Assembly (NCBI RefSeq): GCF_024362365.1 | Contig: NZ_CP101464.1 | Location: 248,001 to 312,000, forward strand | DNA length: 64,000 nt | Origin: Janibacter sp. CX7 | GTDB taxonomy: Bacteria > Actinomycetota > Actinomycetes > Actinomycetales > Dermatophilaceae | Direction of reading: 5' to 3' | Shown: in pieces, positions 8,509 to 19,890 of the stretch | How positions within the stretch are numbered: the first letter of the stretch is position 1 | Layout: each line of letters begins with the position of its first letter | Program-made: the position numbers and the translations under genes | The notes under the pieces: generated by a model | What the model saw: only the letters and a program-made list of their open reading frames with translations | Told to the model about the DNA's origin: nothing | Databases searched by the model: none

Positions 8509-9558
8509 TCAGGCGGGGGCCGCCCAGGCCCGCACCCGCTCCGCATCCCACGTCGTGATGATGCGGTCCAGCGGCACCCCGAGACGCTCCGCGCGCTCGG
8601 CGCCGTAGGCCTTCATCTCCAGCTGTCCGGGGGCGTGCGCGTCGGAGTCGACGGCGAAGAGGCAGCCGATCTCGAGGGCGAGCTCGACGAGCTCGTCCGG
8701 GGGGTCGCAGCGCTCGGGGCGGGAGTTGATCTCCACGGCGACGTCGTGCTCGGCGCAGGCCTCGAAGACGGCGCGGGCGTCGAAGTCGCTCTGCGGCCGC
8801 GTGCCGCGCGATCCGGTGACGAGCCGACCGGTGCAGTGGCCGAGCACGTTGACCCGGGGGTTGCTCACGGCCGCGACCATGCGCCGGGTCATCGGGCCCT
8901 TGGCCATCTTGAGCTTCGAGTGGACGGAGGCGGTGACGAGGTCGAGCCGGCCGAGCATCTCGGGTGTCTGGTCGAGCTCGCCGTCGTCGAGGATGTCGAC
9001 CTCGATGCCCGACATGACGGTGAAGGCGTCGCCGAGGGAGTCGTCGATCGCCGCGAGCAGCTGCAGCTGCTGGCCGAGGCGCTGCGGTGACAGGCCATTG
9101 GCGATGCGCAGCCGCGGGGAGTGGTCGGTGAGCACCATCCACTCCTGACCCAGCTCGACGGCGGTGAGCACCATCTCGTCGATCGGGCTGCCGCCGTCGG
9201 ACCAGTCGGAGTGCAGGTGGCAGTCGCCGATGATCGCGGCGGCGTAGTCCTCGCCGCCCTCGACGAGCGGGCCGCCGTGCTCCTCCTGCTGGCGGACGAG
9301 GTAGTCCGGCAGCTCGCCGCGCACGGCCTGCTCGATGACGCCCGCGGTCGAGCTGCCGATGCCCTTGAGCTCGGTGATGGTGCCGTCCTCGACCCGCTGG
9401 CGGACCTCCCCTTCGGCGAGGTCGCGCAGGACCGCCACGGCCCCGCGGAAGGCCTCGACCCGCCGGCTGTGCTGCCGGGAGCGCTCGAGGAGGAAGCCGA
9501 CGCGGCGCAGCGCCTCGACGGGGTCGACGGGCGCCTGCAGCGGCTCGAGGGATCTCAC
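8509..9558 (-). CDS. PHP-domain metal-dependent phosphoesterase with helix-hairpin-helix
   Basis: A 349-residue protein related to the PHP module of bacterial PolX, without the polymerase palm. Residues about 15-110 resemble the PolX helix-hairpin-helix region (TITELKGIGSSTAGVIEQAV). The PHP domain follows with its metal ligands: DCHLHSDWSDGG, TDHS, GIEVDIL, HCTGRL, EINSRPERCD and DSDAH. It is a probable phosphatase or nuclease; substrate not known. I chose GTG at 9558, 4 nt after the guaB1 stop, because homology begins there; there is no clear Shine-Dalgarno. Coupling to guaB1 is likely. Confidence 0.85.
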   Translation of the reverse strand: MRSLEPLQAPVDPVEALRRVGFLLERSRQHSRRVEAFRGAVAVLRDLAEGEVRQRVEDGTITELKGIGSSTAGVIEQAVRGELPDYLVRQQEEHGGPLVEGGEDYAAAIIGDCHLHSDWSDGGSPIDEMVLTAVELGQEWMVLTDHSPRLRIANGLSPQRLGQQLQLLAAIDDSLGDAFTVMSGIEVDILDDGELDQTPEMLGRLDLVTASVHSKLKMAKGPMTRRMVAAVSNPRVNVLGHCTGRLVTGSRGTRPQSDFDARAVFEACAEHDVAVEINSRPERCDPPDELVELALEIGCLFAVDSDAHAPGQLEMKAYGAERAERLGVPLDRIITTWDAERVRAWAAPA

Positions 9559-9562
9559 GACA

Positions 9563-12297
<2,735 letters not shown>

Positions 12298-12363
12298 CCT
12301 CCCCGCAGCCGAGTTGATGTGTCTCGGTGCGCTGGGACTCACCCTCATACATCGACCCGTCGC

Positions 12364-13620
12364 TCAGCGCAGCGGGTCGAAGGGGGTCAGCTCCGCCGCC
12401 GGGCGACCGGTGACCATCGCCTCCGCGAGCAGGCGTCCCGTGGCCGGGCCGAGGGTGATGCCCCACATGCCGTGGCCGCCGGCGACGCTCACCCGCGGCG
12501 AGCTCGTCACGCCGATGAGCGGCAGCCCGTCGGAGGTGCACGGGCGCGAGCCGACCCACTCGTCCTGCCGGTCGTCGAGGTCGACGCCGGTGAGGTAGGG
12601 GCGGGCCGCGTCGACGATCGCGGTGATCCGCCGGGGGTCGAGGGCGGCCTCGGGCTTGCGGAACTCCATCATCCCGGCGACCCGGAGCCGGTCGCCCAGG
12701 GGCGTGCAGGCCACGCGCTGCGCGGGCAGGTAGACCGGGCCCTGCGGGGTGTGGTCGATCGGCACGCTGAAGCTGTAGCCGCGGCCCGCCTGGACGTGCA
12801 TCTTCACGCCGAAGGGGCGGGCCAGGTGGTCCAGCCAGGTGCCCGTGGCGACGACGACCCGGTCGAAGCGCTCGTCGCCGCCACCACGGACGGCGAGACG
12901 CACCCCCTTCGTCTCGTCGGTGATGCCGGTGACCTCGCTGCCCTCGCGGATCTTGCCGCCGCGCGCCCGGACGGAGTCGGCGAGAGCTGCGACGTACTCG
13001 CCGGGGTTGAGATAGCGCTGGCCGAGCAGCCGGATGCCGGCCCCGATCCGGTCGGAGAAGGTCGGCTCGGCGGCCCGGACCTCGTCGCCGCTCAGCTCCT
13101 CGAAGCCGACGTCCTGCCCGGAGGCGGCGATGTGCTCCAGCTCGGTGAGCAGGAACTCGGTCTGTTCCTTGGTCTCGTAGCCAGCGATGAACGAACGAGC
13201 CTCTCGCGCAGGGGCGCTCACGCCCCCGGCGGCGAGGTCGTCGAAGGCGCTGATCGCGTGACCGTTGATCGGCACGAGGGCGCGCATCGACAGGCTCCAG
13301 CGGCGCATCGTGCTGTTGCGGGTGAAGGCCGCGAGGAAGCGCAGCAGCCGCGGGTCGGCCGTCACCGGCACGTAGACCGGGGACGCGGGGGAGATGACCG
13401 CCTTGATCCCGTAGGAGAGGACGGCCGGGTCCGGCAGCGGCGTCGAGATGCCGGGGGTGATCCAGCCGGCATTGCCCCACGAGGAGCCGGCGGCGACGCC
13501 GTCACGGTCGAGGACCTCGACCTCGACGCCGTGCTCCTGCAGGAACCAGGCGGTGGACAGTCCGACCATGCCGGCGCCGATGACGGCGACCTTCTTCGGC
13601 GCGGGATCCAGGGTGCTCAT
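12364..13620 (-). CDS. dadA: FAD-dependent D-amino-acid dehydrogenase-like oxidoreductase
   Basis: A 418-residue DAO-family flavoprotein. The N-terminal Rossmann dinucleotide motif is VAVIGAGMVGLSTAW, followed by the family block GSSWGNAGWITPG. A second FAD strand lies at DRVVVATGTW. The C-terminal FAD-binding block is SDGLPLIGVT with GGHGMWGITLGPATG, as in DadA. It should oxidatively deaminate D-amino acids, passing electrons to the chain, probably on the inner face of the membrane. The start ATG 13620 has an upstream GAGAGGA. It is divergent from the amino acid importer, which may be functionally meaningful. The symbol reflects the family, not proven substrate. Confidence 0.85.
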   Translation of the reverse strand: MSTLDPAPKKVAVIGAGMVGLSTAWFLQEHGVEVEVLDRDGVAAGSSWGNAGWITPGISTPLPDPAVLSYGIKAVISPASPVYVPVTADPRLLRFLAAFTRNSTMRRWSLSMRALVPINGHAISAFDDLAAGGVSAPAREARSFIAGYETKEQTEFLLTELEHIAASGQDVGFEELSGDEVRAAEPTFSDRIGAGIRLLGQRYLNPGEYVAALADSVRARGGKIREGSEVTGITDETKGVRLAVRGGGDERFDRVVVATGTWLDHLARPFGVKMHVQAGRGYSFSVPIDHTPQGPVYLPAQRVACTPLGDRLRVAGMMEFRKPEAALDPRRITAIVDAARPYLTGVDLDDRQDEWVGSRPCTSDGLPLIGVTSSPRVSVAGGHGMWGITLGPATGRLLAEAMVTGRPAAELTPFDPLR

Positions 13621-13740
13621 CGCGTCCTCTCGGGCTCGGCCCGCAGGGTCTCCGCAGGCATCAGGCCACTGTGCCCCAGATCACGTGCGCGGGCAAAGTC
13701 CCCCGAGATGTCGGGCCTCCCGTCGTCGCCCGGCCACCCG

Positions 13741-13769
13741 TTGACAGGCTCACGACCCTCTCCTAGTCT
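13741..13769 (+). promoter_or_regulatory. Sigma-70-type promoter of the liv operon
   Basis: TTGACA (13741-13746) and TAGTCT (13764-13769) are separated by exactly 17 bp. This is the best -35/-10 pair noticed in the window. It lies about 58 bp upstream of the favoured SBP start at 13827. Confidence 0.75.
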
Positions 13770-13826
13770 GCGTCCCAGAGTTGAATCTGAACCCGGATTC
13801 ACACGTTCTCAATGAGGAGAAGCTCG

Positions 13827-15035
13827 ATGGCCGCTGCATTGTCGACGCGCACGACCCGCCTGTTCGCCGTGACCGCCAGTGGGGTGCTCGTCGCAGCCCT
13901 CGCCGCGTGCGGGGGCTCCGGGAGCGGGGGCTCCGGAGACGGGGACACGATCACCATCGGTTACTCGGCCGGGATCAGCGGGGGCGCCGCGGAGTACGGC
14001 CTCAACGTGCAAAACGGCCTGCAGATGGCCATCGACCAGCTCAACGACGAGGGCGTCGAGGTCGACGGCAAGAAGTACACGATCAAGCTCGAGAGCCTCG
14101 ACGACCAGTACCAGCCCGGCACGACGGGGACGAATGCCCAGCGCCTCGTCCAGAAGGACGGCGCGGTCGTCGTCTTCGTCCCGCACGCCGGCGGGATCAA
14201 GGCGGCCCAGGAGCTCAACTCCGGCCGCAGCGAGTTCCTCATCGGCGCCTACAGCTCCGACCCGGCGATCGTCGAGAGCGACAACCCGCTCACCGTGATG
14301 ATCCCGCCGTCCTTCACCAGCTACATCCAGCCCTTCATCGAGCACGTCGACACCAAGGGCAAGGGCAAGCTCGGCCTCCTCGCGACCTCCAGCGAGTTCG
14401 GCCAGGAGTGGACCACGCACATGACGAAGGCGTGGAAGGACGCGGGCGGCACCGTGCAGGCCAACAACAACATCAACTACGGCACGGTCTCCGACTTCGC
14501 CGGCCCGGTCGCCAAGACCCTCTCCGGCAAGCCGGACGTCATTATGGTCGGCGGGCCCTCCCAGCCGACCGCCCTGATCATCGAAGAGGCCCGCAAGCAG
14601 GGCTTCGACGGCTCCTTCATGATCCTCGACCAGGCGAAGTACGAGGAGATGGAGGAGTTCACCGACCCCGACAACCTCGACAACTCCGTCGGCATCGCGC
14701 CGCTCACCGAGTTCGACGGGACCGAGAAGTTCATCGCCGACTACCAGAAGAAGTTCGACTCGAAGAAGCCGGTCAACGCCGACATCGCCCTCAACTACCA
14801 GGCGTTGCCGATCTTCATCAAGGCCATGGAGCTGTCGGGGAGCGTCGACGACCCGAAGGCGATCCGCGAGGCGATGGGCGAGGCCGTCGAGGAGGTCGAC
14901 CCCAGGTACCAGGTCGCCTTCGCGCCCAACCGGATCACCGACTCCGGGCACCTCGTCGCCGACGACCTCAAGGCCGCCCAGCGCACGGAGGACGGGACGT
15001 ACGAGTCCTTCGAGATCGAGCAGCCGACGGAATGA
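13827..15035 (+). CDS. livK: Branched-chain amino acid ABC transporter substrate-binding lipoprotein
   Basis: This exported lipoprotein captures branched-chain amino acids or similar ligands for the LivHMGF importer encoded after it. A lipobox, LAALAACGG, places the lipidated Cys about 29 residues in. The mature part is a type I periplasmic-binding fold (ITIGYSAGISGG, SGRSEFLIGAYSSD, PALNYQALPIF-like C-terminal region). An ATG at 13812 is also in frame, but AGGAGA at 13815-13820 is a good ribosome site for ATG 13827, so I chose the latter. Size (402 aa) is normal. The real ligand could be another amino acid or amide. Confidence 0.9.
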   Translation: MAAALSTRTTRLFAVTASGVLVAALAACGGSGSGGSGDGDTITIGYSAGISGGAAEYGLNVQNGLQMAIDQLNDEGVEVDGKKYTIKLESLDDQYQPGTTGTNAQRLVQKDGAVVVFVPHAGGIKAAQELNSGRSEFLIGAYSSDPAIVESDNPLTVMIPPSFTSYIQPFIEHVDTKGKGKLGLLATSSEFGQEWTTHMTKAWKDAGGTVQANNNINYGTVSDFAGPVAKTLSGKPDVIMVGGPSQPTALIIEEARKQGFDGSFMILDQAKYEEMEEFTDPDNLDNSVGIAPLTEFDGTEKFIADYQKKFDSKKPVNADIALNYQALPIFIKAMELSGSVDDPKAIREAMGEAVEEVDPRYQVAFAPNRITDSGHLVADDLKAAQRTEDGTYESFEIEQPTE

Positions 15036-15075
15036 GGTCGGGACCGCAGGCACCGCGCCGGCACAGGGGTCTGAC

Positions 15076-15942
15076 ATGACGCTCTTCCTGCAGCAGCTGA
15101 TCAACGGTCTCGCTCTCGGTGGCATCTACTGCCTCGCCGCCGTCGGCCTGACCCTCGTCTTCGGGGTCCTGGGCTTCCCCAACCTCGCCCACGGCGCCAT
15201 CTACATGCTCGGCGGCTACGTGACCTACTCGATGATGGTCGACGTCGGTCTGCCCTATGTCGCGGCGATCGTGTGCGCGGCACTCGTCCTGGCCGTCATC
15301 GGGGTCGTCTTCGAGCGGCTCGTCTTCCACCCGCTGCGCACAGCGCCGCACACGCACCACATGATCGCCACGGTCGGGGTGATGTTCTTCGTCATCTCCG
15401 TCGTGCAGGAGGTGTGGGGCACCGGCTTCCTGCGGATGGAGTCGCCCTTCAGCGGTCGGGTCGGGCTCCTCGGGGCGGAGATCTCGGCCCAGCGGGTCCT
15501 GATCATCGTCACGGCCGTCGTCGTGCTCCTGGCCCTGACGTGGTTCCTCAAGCGCTCGGTCCACGGCCAGGCGATCGAGGCCGTCGAGCAGGACCGCACC
15601 GGTGCCGCGCTCGTCGGGATCAACCCCGGCGTGGTCTCGATGGTCACCTTCGCGGTGTCCTTCGCCCTCGTCGCCATCTCGGCCGGCCTGGTCGCCCCGA
15701 TCCAGCTGCTCTCGCCCGGGATGGGGGAGTCGCTCAACCTCATCGTCTTCGCGATCATCATCCTCGGCGGGCTCGGCTCGCTGCCCGGGGCGATCCTCGG
15801 CGGCTTCCTCATCGCCCTCGCCGAGGTCATGGCCTCGACCTACATCTCGGTGGGGGCGGGTGAGGCGGCGATCTTCGTCGTCCTCATGGGCGTGCTGGCC
15901 CTCAAGCCGACAGGACTCTTCGGGACGGTGGCCCAGCGATGA
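15076..15942 (+). CDS. livH: Branched-chain amino acid ABC permease LivH
   Basis: A 288-residue inner-membrane permease with about eight hydrophobic helices. It opens with the family block QQLINGLALGGIYCLAAVGL and has GFPNLAHGAIYMLGGY. EAVEQDRTGAALVGIN precedes a helix and is the EAA-like loop that contacts the ATPases; GGLGSLPGAILGGFLIALAE is the C-terminal signature. It pairs with LivM. ATG 15076 is 40 bp after the SBP stop. Its end overlaps livM by 4 bp (ATGA). Confidence 0.93.
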   Translation: MTLFLQQLINGLALGGIYCLAAVGLTLVFGVLGFPNLAHGAIYMLGGYVTYSMMVDVGLPYVAAIVCAALVLAVIGVVFERLVFHPLRTAPHTHHMIATVGVMFFVISVVQEVWGTGFLRMESPFSGRVGLLGAEISAQRVLIIVTAVVVLLALTWFLKRSVHGQAIEAVEQDRTGAALVGINPGVVSMVTFAVSFALVAISAGLVAPIQLLSPGMGESLNLIVFAIIILGGLGSLPGAILGGFLIALAEVMASTYISVGAGEAAIFVVLMGVLALKPTGLFGTVAQR

Positions 15943-16958
15943 CGACCTCCTTCAACCCGCGACTCCTCGGCGTCGGGATCGTCGCCCTCGCACTGGTGGC
16001 CACCCCCTTCGTCCTGAGCGGACAGCCCTATCTGGTGCGCATCGTCACCACGGCCCTCATCTACGCCATCGCGGCCTACGGGATGAACATCATCCTCGGG
16101 CTCACCGGTCAGCTGTCGCTGGCCCACGGCGCCTTCTTCGGGATCGGGGCCTATGTCGTCGGCCTGCTGACGACGGACCGCGAATGGAGCTTCTGGGCCA
16201 GCTTCGCCCTCGCGATCCTCGTGACCACGGCACTCGGCTACGTCTCCGGACTCATCGCGCTGCGGACCCAGGGGTCCTACTTCGCGATCTTCACGATGGC
16301 GCTCGGCTTCCTCGTCTTCATCGTCATCACGCGCTGGGAGAGCGTGACCCACGCGCACTCCGGGGTGAGCGGCGTGAAGTTCCCCGAGAACATCGGGCCG
16401 ATCGACTTCACCCGGGAGACGACGATGTACTTCTTCGTCCTCGTCGTGCTCGCGCTCGCGATCTACACCACCCACGCCCTGCTCACCTCGCCCGCGGGGC
16501 GCTCGCTCGTCGCGATCCGCACCTCGGAGGACCTCGCGAAGTCCATCGGCGTCAACGTCGCGGTGAGCAAGCAGCTCGCCTTCACGGCCTCGGCCGGCAT
16601 CGCGGGGCTGGCGGGCGGGCTCTTCGCCTCCTTCACCGGATTCATCGGGCCGGACTCCGCGGCGATCGACCTGACCTTCCAGTTCCTGCTCTTCCTGCTC
16701 ATCGGCGGGATGGGGACGGTCATGGGGCCGCTCGTCGGCAGCCTGCTCGTCGCCTTCCTCTTCGAGATGCTGCAGGACCTGGAGTCCTACCGCTTCATCG
16801 TCCTCGGGCCGATCATCGTGCTCCTCGTGATCTTCGCGCCCAAGGGGATCGTCGGCTATCTCAACGCGCTGCTCTCCCGGCGTCGCTCCCGCCCACCGAC
16901 GGACCCGGCCGGGGTCGACGTGGCCGACCACCGTGACGTCGTCGAGGAGGTGCACTGA
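15939..16958 (+). CDS. livM: Branched-chain amino acid ABC permease LivM
   Basis: The second permease subunit (339 aa). It has about nine hydrophobic helices and the LivM motifs YGMNIILGLTGQLSLAHGAFF and IRTSEDLAKSIGVNVAVSK (the coupling loop), and ends with GGMGTVMGPLVGSLL. A cytoplasmic tail of about 30 residues, rich in Arg, Asp and Val, follows the last helix. It overlaps livH at its start and livG by one base at its end, so the operon is tightly coupled. Confidence 0.93.
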   Translation: MTTSFNPRLLGVGIVALALVATPFVLSGQPYLVRIVTTALIYAIAAYGMNIILGLTGQLSLAHGAFFGIGAYVVGLLTTDREWSFWASFALAILVTTALGYVSGLIALRTQGSYFAIFTMALGFLVFIVITRWESVTHAHSGVSGVKFPENIGPIDFTRETTMYFFVLVVLALAIYTTHALLTSPAGRSLVAIRTSEDLAKSIGVNVAVSKQLAFTASAGIAGLAGGLFASFTGFIGPDSAAIDLTFQFLLFLLIGGMGTVMGPLVGSLLVAFLFEMLQDLESYRFIVLGPIIVLLVIFAPKGIVGYLNALLSRRRSRPPTDPAGVDVADHRDVVEEVH

Positions 16959-17737
16959 TGCTGCTGCAGGTGCGTGATCTCAGCAAGCGCTTCGGCGGGC
17001 TCGACGCCGTCAAGGACGTCAGCTTCGACGTGCCGGAGGGGCAGGTCACCGCGATCATCGGCCCCAACGGCGCCGGCAAGTCGACCCTCTTCAACCTCCT
17101 CGCGGGCTTCTACCGCCCGACGTCGGGGTCGGTGACCTTCGACGGGACGGACATCACGGGGATGAAGCCGCACCAGACCGTGCGGCAGGGCATCGCCCGA
17201 ACCTTCCAGACGACGCACCTCTTCGACGGGGCGAGCGTGCTGGACAACGTCCTGGCCGCCTGCGTCGTGCGGACCCGCTCGACCGCCCTCGACGCCGTGC
17301 TGCGCACCCCGCGGCACCGCCGCGACGAGCGCAAGAGCCTCGAGAAGGCGATGCGGGTGCTCGACTTCGTCGGCGCCGCGCACCTGCGCGACGAGATCGC
17401 GACGACCCTCCCGCAGGAGACCCAGAAGCGGGTCTCGCTCGCGCTCGCGCTGGCCACGGAACCCCGGCTGCTCCTGCTCGACGAACCCGCTGCGGGGACG
17501 ACCGACGAGGAGACGGAGGGCTTCGGCGAGCTCATCCGGCGAGTCGTCGCCGACGGGACGACGATCTGCCTCGTCGAGCACAAGATGTCGATGATCATGA
17601 ACCTCGCCGACCAGATCGTCGTCCTCGACCACGGGCAGCGGATCGCGCTCGGGACGCCCGAGCAGATCAGGACCGACCCGCTCGTCATCGAGGCATACCT
17701 CGGCGCGGGCGCAGACCAGCAGGGAGCCACGCCATGA
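16958..17737 (+). CDS. livG: Branched-chain amino acid ABC ATPase LivG, atypical signature motif
   Basis: A 259-residue ATPase energising the importer. Walker A is GPNGAGKST (about residues 35-43), Walker B LLLLDEPA, and the switch His is in LVEHKM. The ABC signature is unusual: where LivG proteins normally have an L-[SP]-x-G-[QD]-Q-R type motif, this one reads LPQETQKRVSLALALA near residue 151, with no glycine. I checked the codons (ctc ccg cag gag acc cag aag cgg). The paired LivF keeps a normal LSGGQ, so one composite ATP site may be weak. Start ATG 16958 overlaps the livM stop. Confidence 0.9.
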   Translation: MLLQVRDLSKRFGGLDAVKDVSFDVPEGQVTAIIGPNGAGKSTLFNLLAGFYRPTSGSVTFDGTDITGMKPHQTVRQGIARTFQTTHLFDGASVLDNVLAACVVRTRSTALDAVLRTPRHRRDERKSLEKAMRVLDFVGAAHLRDEIATTLPQETQKRVSLALALATEPRLLLLDEPAAGTTDEETEGFGELIRRVVADGTTICLVEHKMSMIMNLADQIVVLDHGQRIALGTPEQIRTDPLVIEAYLGAGADQQGATP

Positions 17738-18441
17738 TGACCATCTCCGGCCTGGGGGCCGGCTACGACGCGGTCGACGTCCTGCACGCGGTCGACATCA
17801 CGGCCGCCGCTGGCGAGCTCACCGTGATCCTCGGGGCCAACGGGTCGGGCAAGTCGACGCTCTTCCGCGCCGTGAGCGGCGTCATCCGTGCCCGGTCCGG
17901 CACGGTGGAGTTCGACGGCGCCGACGTGACGCGGGCGAGCACCGCGGCCATCGTGCGCCGGGGGCTGGCCCACTGCCCGGAGGGGCGTCACCTCTTCCCG
18001 CGGATGTCGGTCGAGAAGAACCTCGTCCTCGGTGCCTACGTCGGTCGCCGCGACAAGGCCCGCACGCGCGAGCTCCTCGACCGGACCTTCCAGCTCTTCC
18101 CGATCCTCAAGGACAAGGCCGGGCAGAGTGCGGGGTCCCTCTCGGGCGGCCAGCAGCAGATGGTCGCCATCGGGCGCGCGCTCATGTCCGACCCCAAGAT
18201 GCTCATCCTCGACGAGCCGTCGATGGGCCTGGCCCCGCTCGTGACCCAGCAGGTCTTCGACGCCATCGTCGACATCAACCGGGAGGGGATCGGCGTCGTG
18301 CTGGCGGAGCAGAATGCCCGCTCCGCGCTGCGGATCGCGTCCTACGGCTACGTGCTGGCGGAGGGGCGGGTGGTCCTCTCCGGTCCGGCGGCGCAGCTGA
18401 CCGACGACCCGGCGGTGCAGAGCGCCTACCTCGGTGTCTGA
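17734..18441 (+). CDS. livF: Branched-chain amino acid ABC ATPase LivF
   Basis: A 235-residue ATPase, partner of LivG. Walker A is GANGSGKST (about 33-41), the signature LSGGQQQM, Walker B MLILDEPS followed by MGLAP, a LivF hallmark, and the H-loop position is VVLAEQN, with Gln in place of His as is common in LivF. It starts at ATG 17734 inside the livG end (4-bp overlap) and is the last gene of the operon; tRNA-Lys follows after 55 bp. Confidence 0.93.
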   Translation: MMTISGLGAGYDAVDVLHAVDITAAAGELTVILGANGSGKSTLFRAVSGVIRARSGTVEFDGADVTRASTAAIVRRGLAHCPEGRHLFPRMSVEKNLVLGAYVGRRDKARTRELLDRTFQLFPILKDKAGQSAGSLSGGQQQMVAIGRALMSDPKMLILDEPSMGLAPLVTQQVFDAIVDINREGIGVVLAEQNARSALRIASYGYVLAEGRVVLSGPAAQLTDDPAVQSAYLGV

Positions 18442-18496
18442 CGGGGCGAAGGGGGCCGACCGACCGTCGTCGTCGGACAACTACGCTGTGTCTGCC

Positions 18497-18570
18497 GGGC
18501 CTCTAGCTCAACCGGTCAGAGCTGCGGACTTTTAATCCGTAGGTTGTGGGTTCGAGTCCCACGGGGCCCA
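18497..18570 (+). tRNA. tRNA-Lys(TTT)
   Basis: Cloverleaf with acceptor GGGCCTC pairing GGGGCCC (one U-G), D arm TAGCTCAACCGGTCAGAGC, anticodon loop CTTTTAA (anticodon TTT) and T arm GGGTTCGAGTCCC. No CCA is encoded. A TACGCT -10-like hexamer at 18482-18487 lies 9 nt before the 5' end, so it may have its own promoter. Confidence 0.97.
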
Positions 18571-18645
18571 CTCGCCAGCACACCAGGAGCGCCCCATGAC
18601 CGCACCCGTCGCCCTCGTCTCCCGGGCCATGGGGCTGCCCCGCTC

Positions 18646-19839
18646 ATGACCGATGCCCTCCTGCTCGACGTGGTCCTCGTGCTCGCGCTCGTCCTCTACG
18701 CCGCCGGGATGTGGCGCGCCGGGATCGTCGCCGGGGCGCTGGCCATCGCCGGCCTGCTCGGTGGCGGGCTGCTCGCCCTCTGGGGGCTGCCCCTCGTGCT
18801 CGACCGCTGGCAGCCCGCGGGCGGCGACCCGACGGTCAGGGTGCTCGTCGTCATCATCGGTTCCTTCCTCAGTGCGGTGATCGGCCAGCAGGTCGGGGCC
18901 GCGCTCGGGGCCCGCTGGCGCTCCCGCCTGCGCAACCGCCCGGCACGCCTCGTCGACTCGCTCCTGGGTGCGGTGGGAGCCGTCGTCGTCGGCGCCGGGC
19001 TCGTCTGGCTCGGCGCCGGGGCGGTCGTCGGCAGCCTCCAGTCCACCCCGCGTGCGGTCGCCGACTCACGGGTCCTGCAGGGCATCGACGGGGTGATGCC
19101 GGCCAGCGCCGAGCAGGTCATCAGCGGTGCCTACCGCTCGCTCGACAGCGGCTTCCCCCGGGTCTTCGCCGGCGTGCAGCCCGAGCGCATCCGCCCGGTC
19201 GAGGCCCCCGAGCCGGGCACGACGCAGGGCCGGGGCATCGCCGCCGCCGGCCAGTCGGTCGTCAAGGTCATGGGCGGGGCCTGCGGTGGCACCCAGACCG
19301 GCAGCGGCTGGGTCGTCGCCGACCAGCGGATCGTCACCAACGCGCACGTCGTCGCCGGGGTCGACCACCCCGTCGTCCAGGTGGGCGGCACCGGCCGCAC
19401 CCACGCCGCCACGACCGTCGCCTTCGACCCGCTGCGCGACGTCGCGGTCCTCGCCGTGCCCGACCTCACCGCGCCCGCCCTGCCCACCGGCGACCGGCAG
19501 GCGCACGGTGACGACGTCGTCGTCGCGGGGTTTCCGCTCGGTGGGCCCTACGACCTCGAGGCCGGCCGGGTCCGCGACGTCCTGCAGGCCCGCGGCGCAG
19601 GCATCGACGGCACGCTCGGTGTCACCCGCGACATCTACTCGATCAACGCGCGGGTCCAGCAGGGCAACTCGGGCGGCCCGCTCCTCTCGCCGACGGGCCA
19701 GGTCGTGGGCACCGTCTTCGCGAAGTCGCCCTCCGACGAGACCACCGGCTACGTCCTCACCCTCGAGGAGACCCGCCCGGTCGTCGAGGACGGCCTGCGG
19801 GCGAGCGCCGAGGTCGGGACGGGTGAGTGCGTGCGCTGA
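18646..19839 (+). CDS. marP: MarP-like membrane serine protease (CvpA domain plus trypsin domain)
   Basis: A 397-residue membrane protease. Four hydrophobic helices form the CvpA-like N-terminal domain (about residues 1-150). The extracytoplasmic trypsin-like domain has the triad His234 (TNAHVV), Asp265 (DPLRDVAVL) and Ser342 (GNSGGPLL). Its only two cysteines, Cys213 and Cys395, sit almost exactly where M. tuberculosis MarP (Rv3671c) has its regulatory disulphide. In mycobacteria MarP protects against acid by activating a peptidoglycan hydrolase; a similar envelope-stress role is inferred here. ATG 18646 is preferred to longer frames that run back into tRNA-Lys. Confidence 0.9.
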   Translation: MTDALLLDVVLVLALVLYAAGMWRAGIVAGALAIAGLLGGGLLALWGLPLVLDRWQPAGGDPTVRVLVVIIGSFLSAVIGQQVGAALGARWRSRLRNRPARLVDSLLGAVGAVVVGAGLVWLGAGAVVGSLQSTPRAVADSRVLQGIDGVMPASAEQVISGAYRSLDSGFPRVFAGVQPERIRPVEAPEPGTTQGRGIAAAGQSVVKVMGGACGGTQTGSGWVVADQRIVTNAHVVAGVDHPVVQVGGTGRTHAATTVAFDPLRDVAVLAVPDLTAPALPTGDRQAHGDDVVVAGFPLGGPYDLEAGRVRDVLQARGAGIDGTLGVTRDIYSINARVQQGNSGGPLLSPTGQVVGTVFAKSPSDETTGYVLTLEETRPVVEDGLRASAEVGTGECVR

Positions 19840-19854
19840 GGCAGCGCTTCGAGA

Positions 19855-19883
19855 CGGTCGCTGCGCGACCTCCTCAGCGACCG
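19855..19883. repeat. Intergenic hairpin, possible widespread actinobacterial repeat
   Basis: CGGTCGCTG (19855-19863) and CAGCGACCG (19875-19883) form a 9-bp stem between the convergent marP and subtilase genes. It can act as a terminator. The surrounding phrase (cttcgagacggtcgctgcgc and on) reads like an intergenic repeat I recall from other high-GC actinobacterial genomes; that recollection needs a search. Confidence 0.5.
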
Positions 19884-19890
19884 GGAGGGG

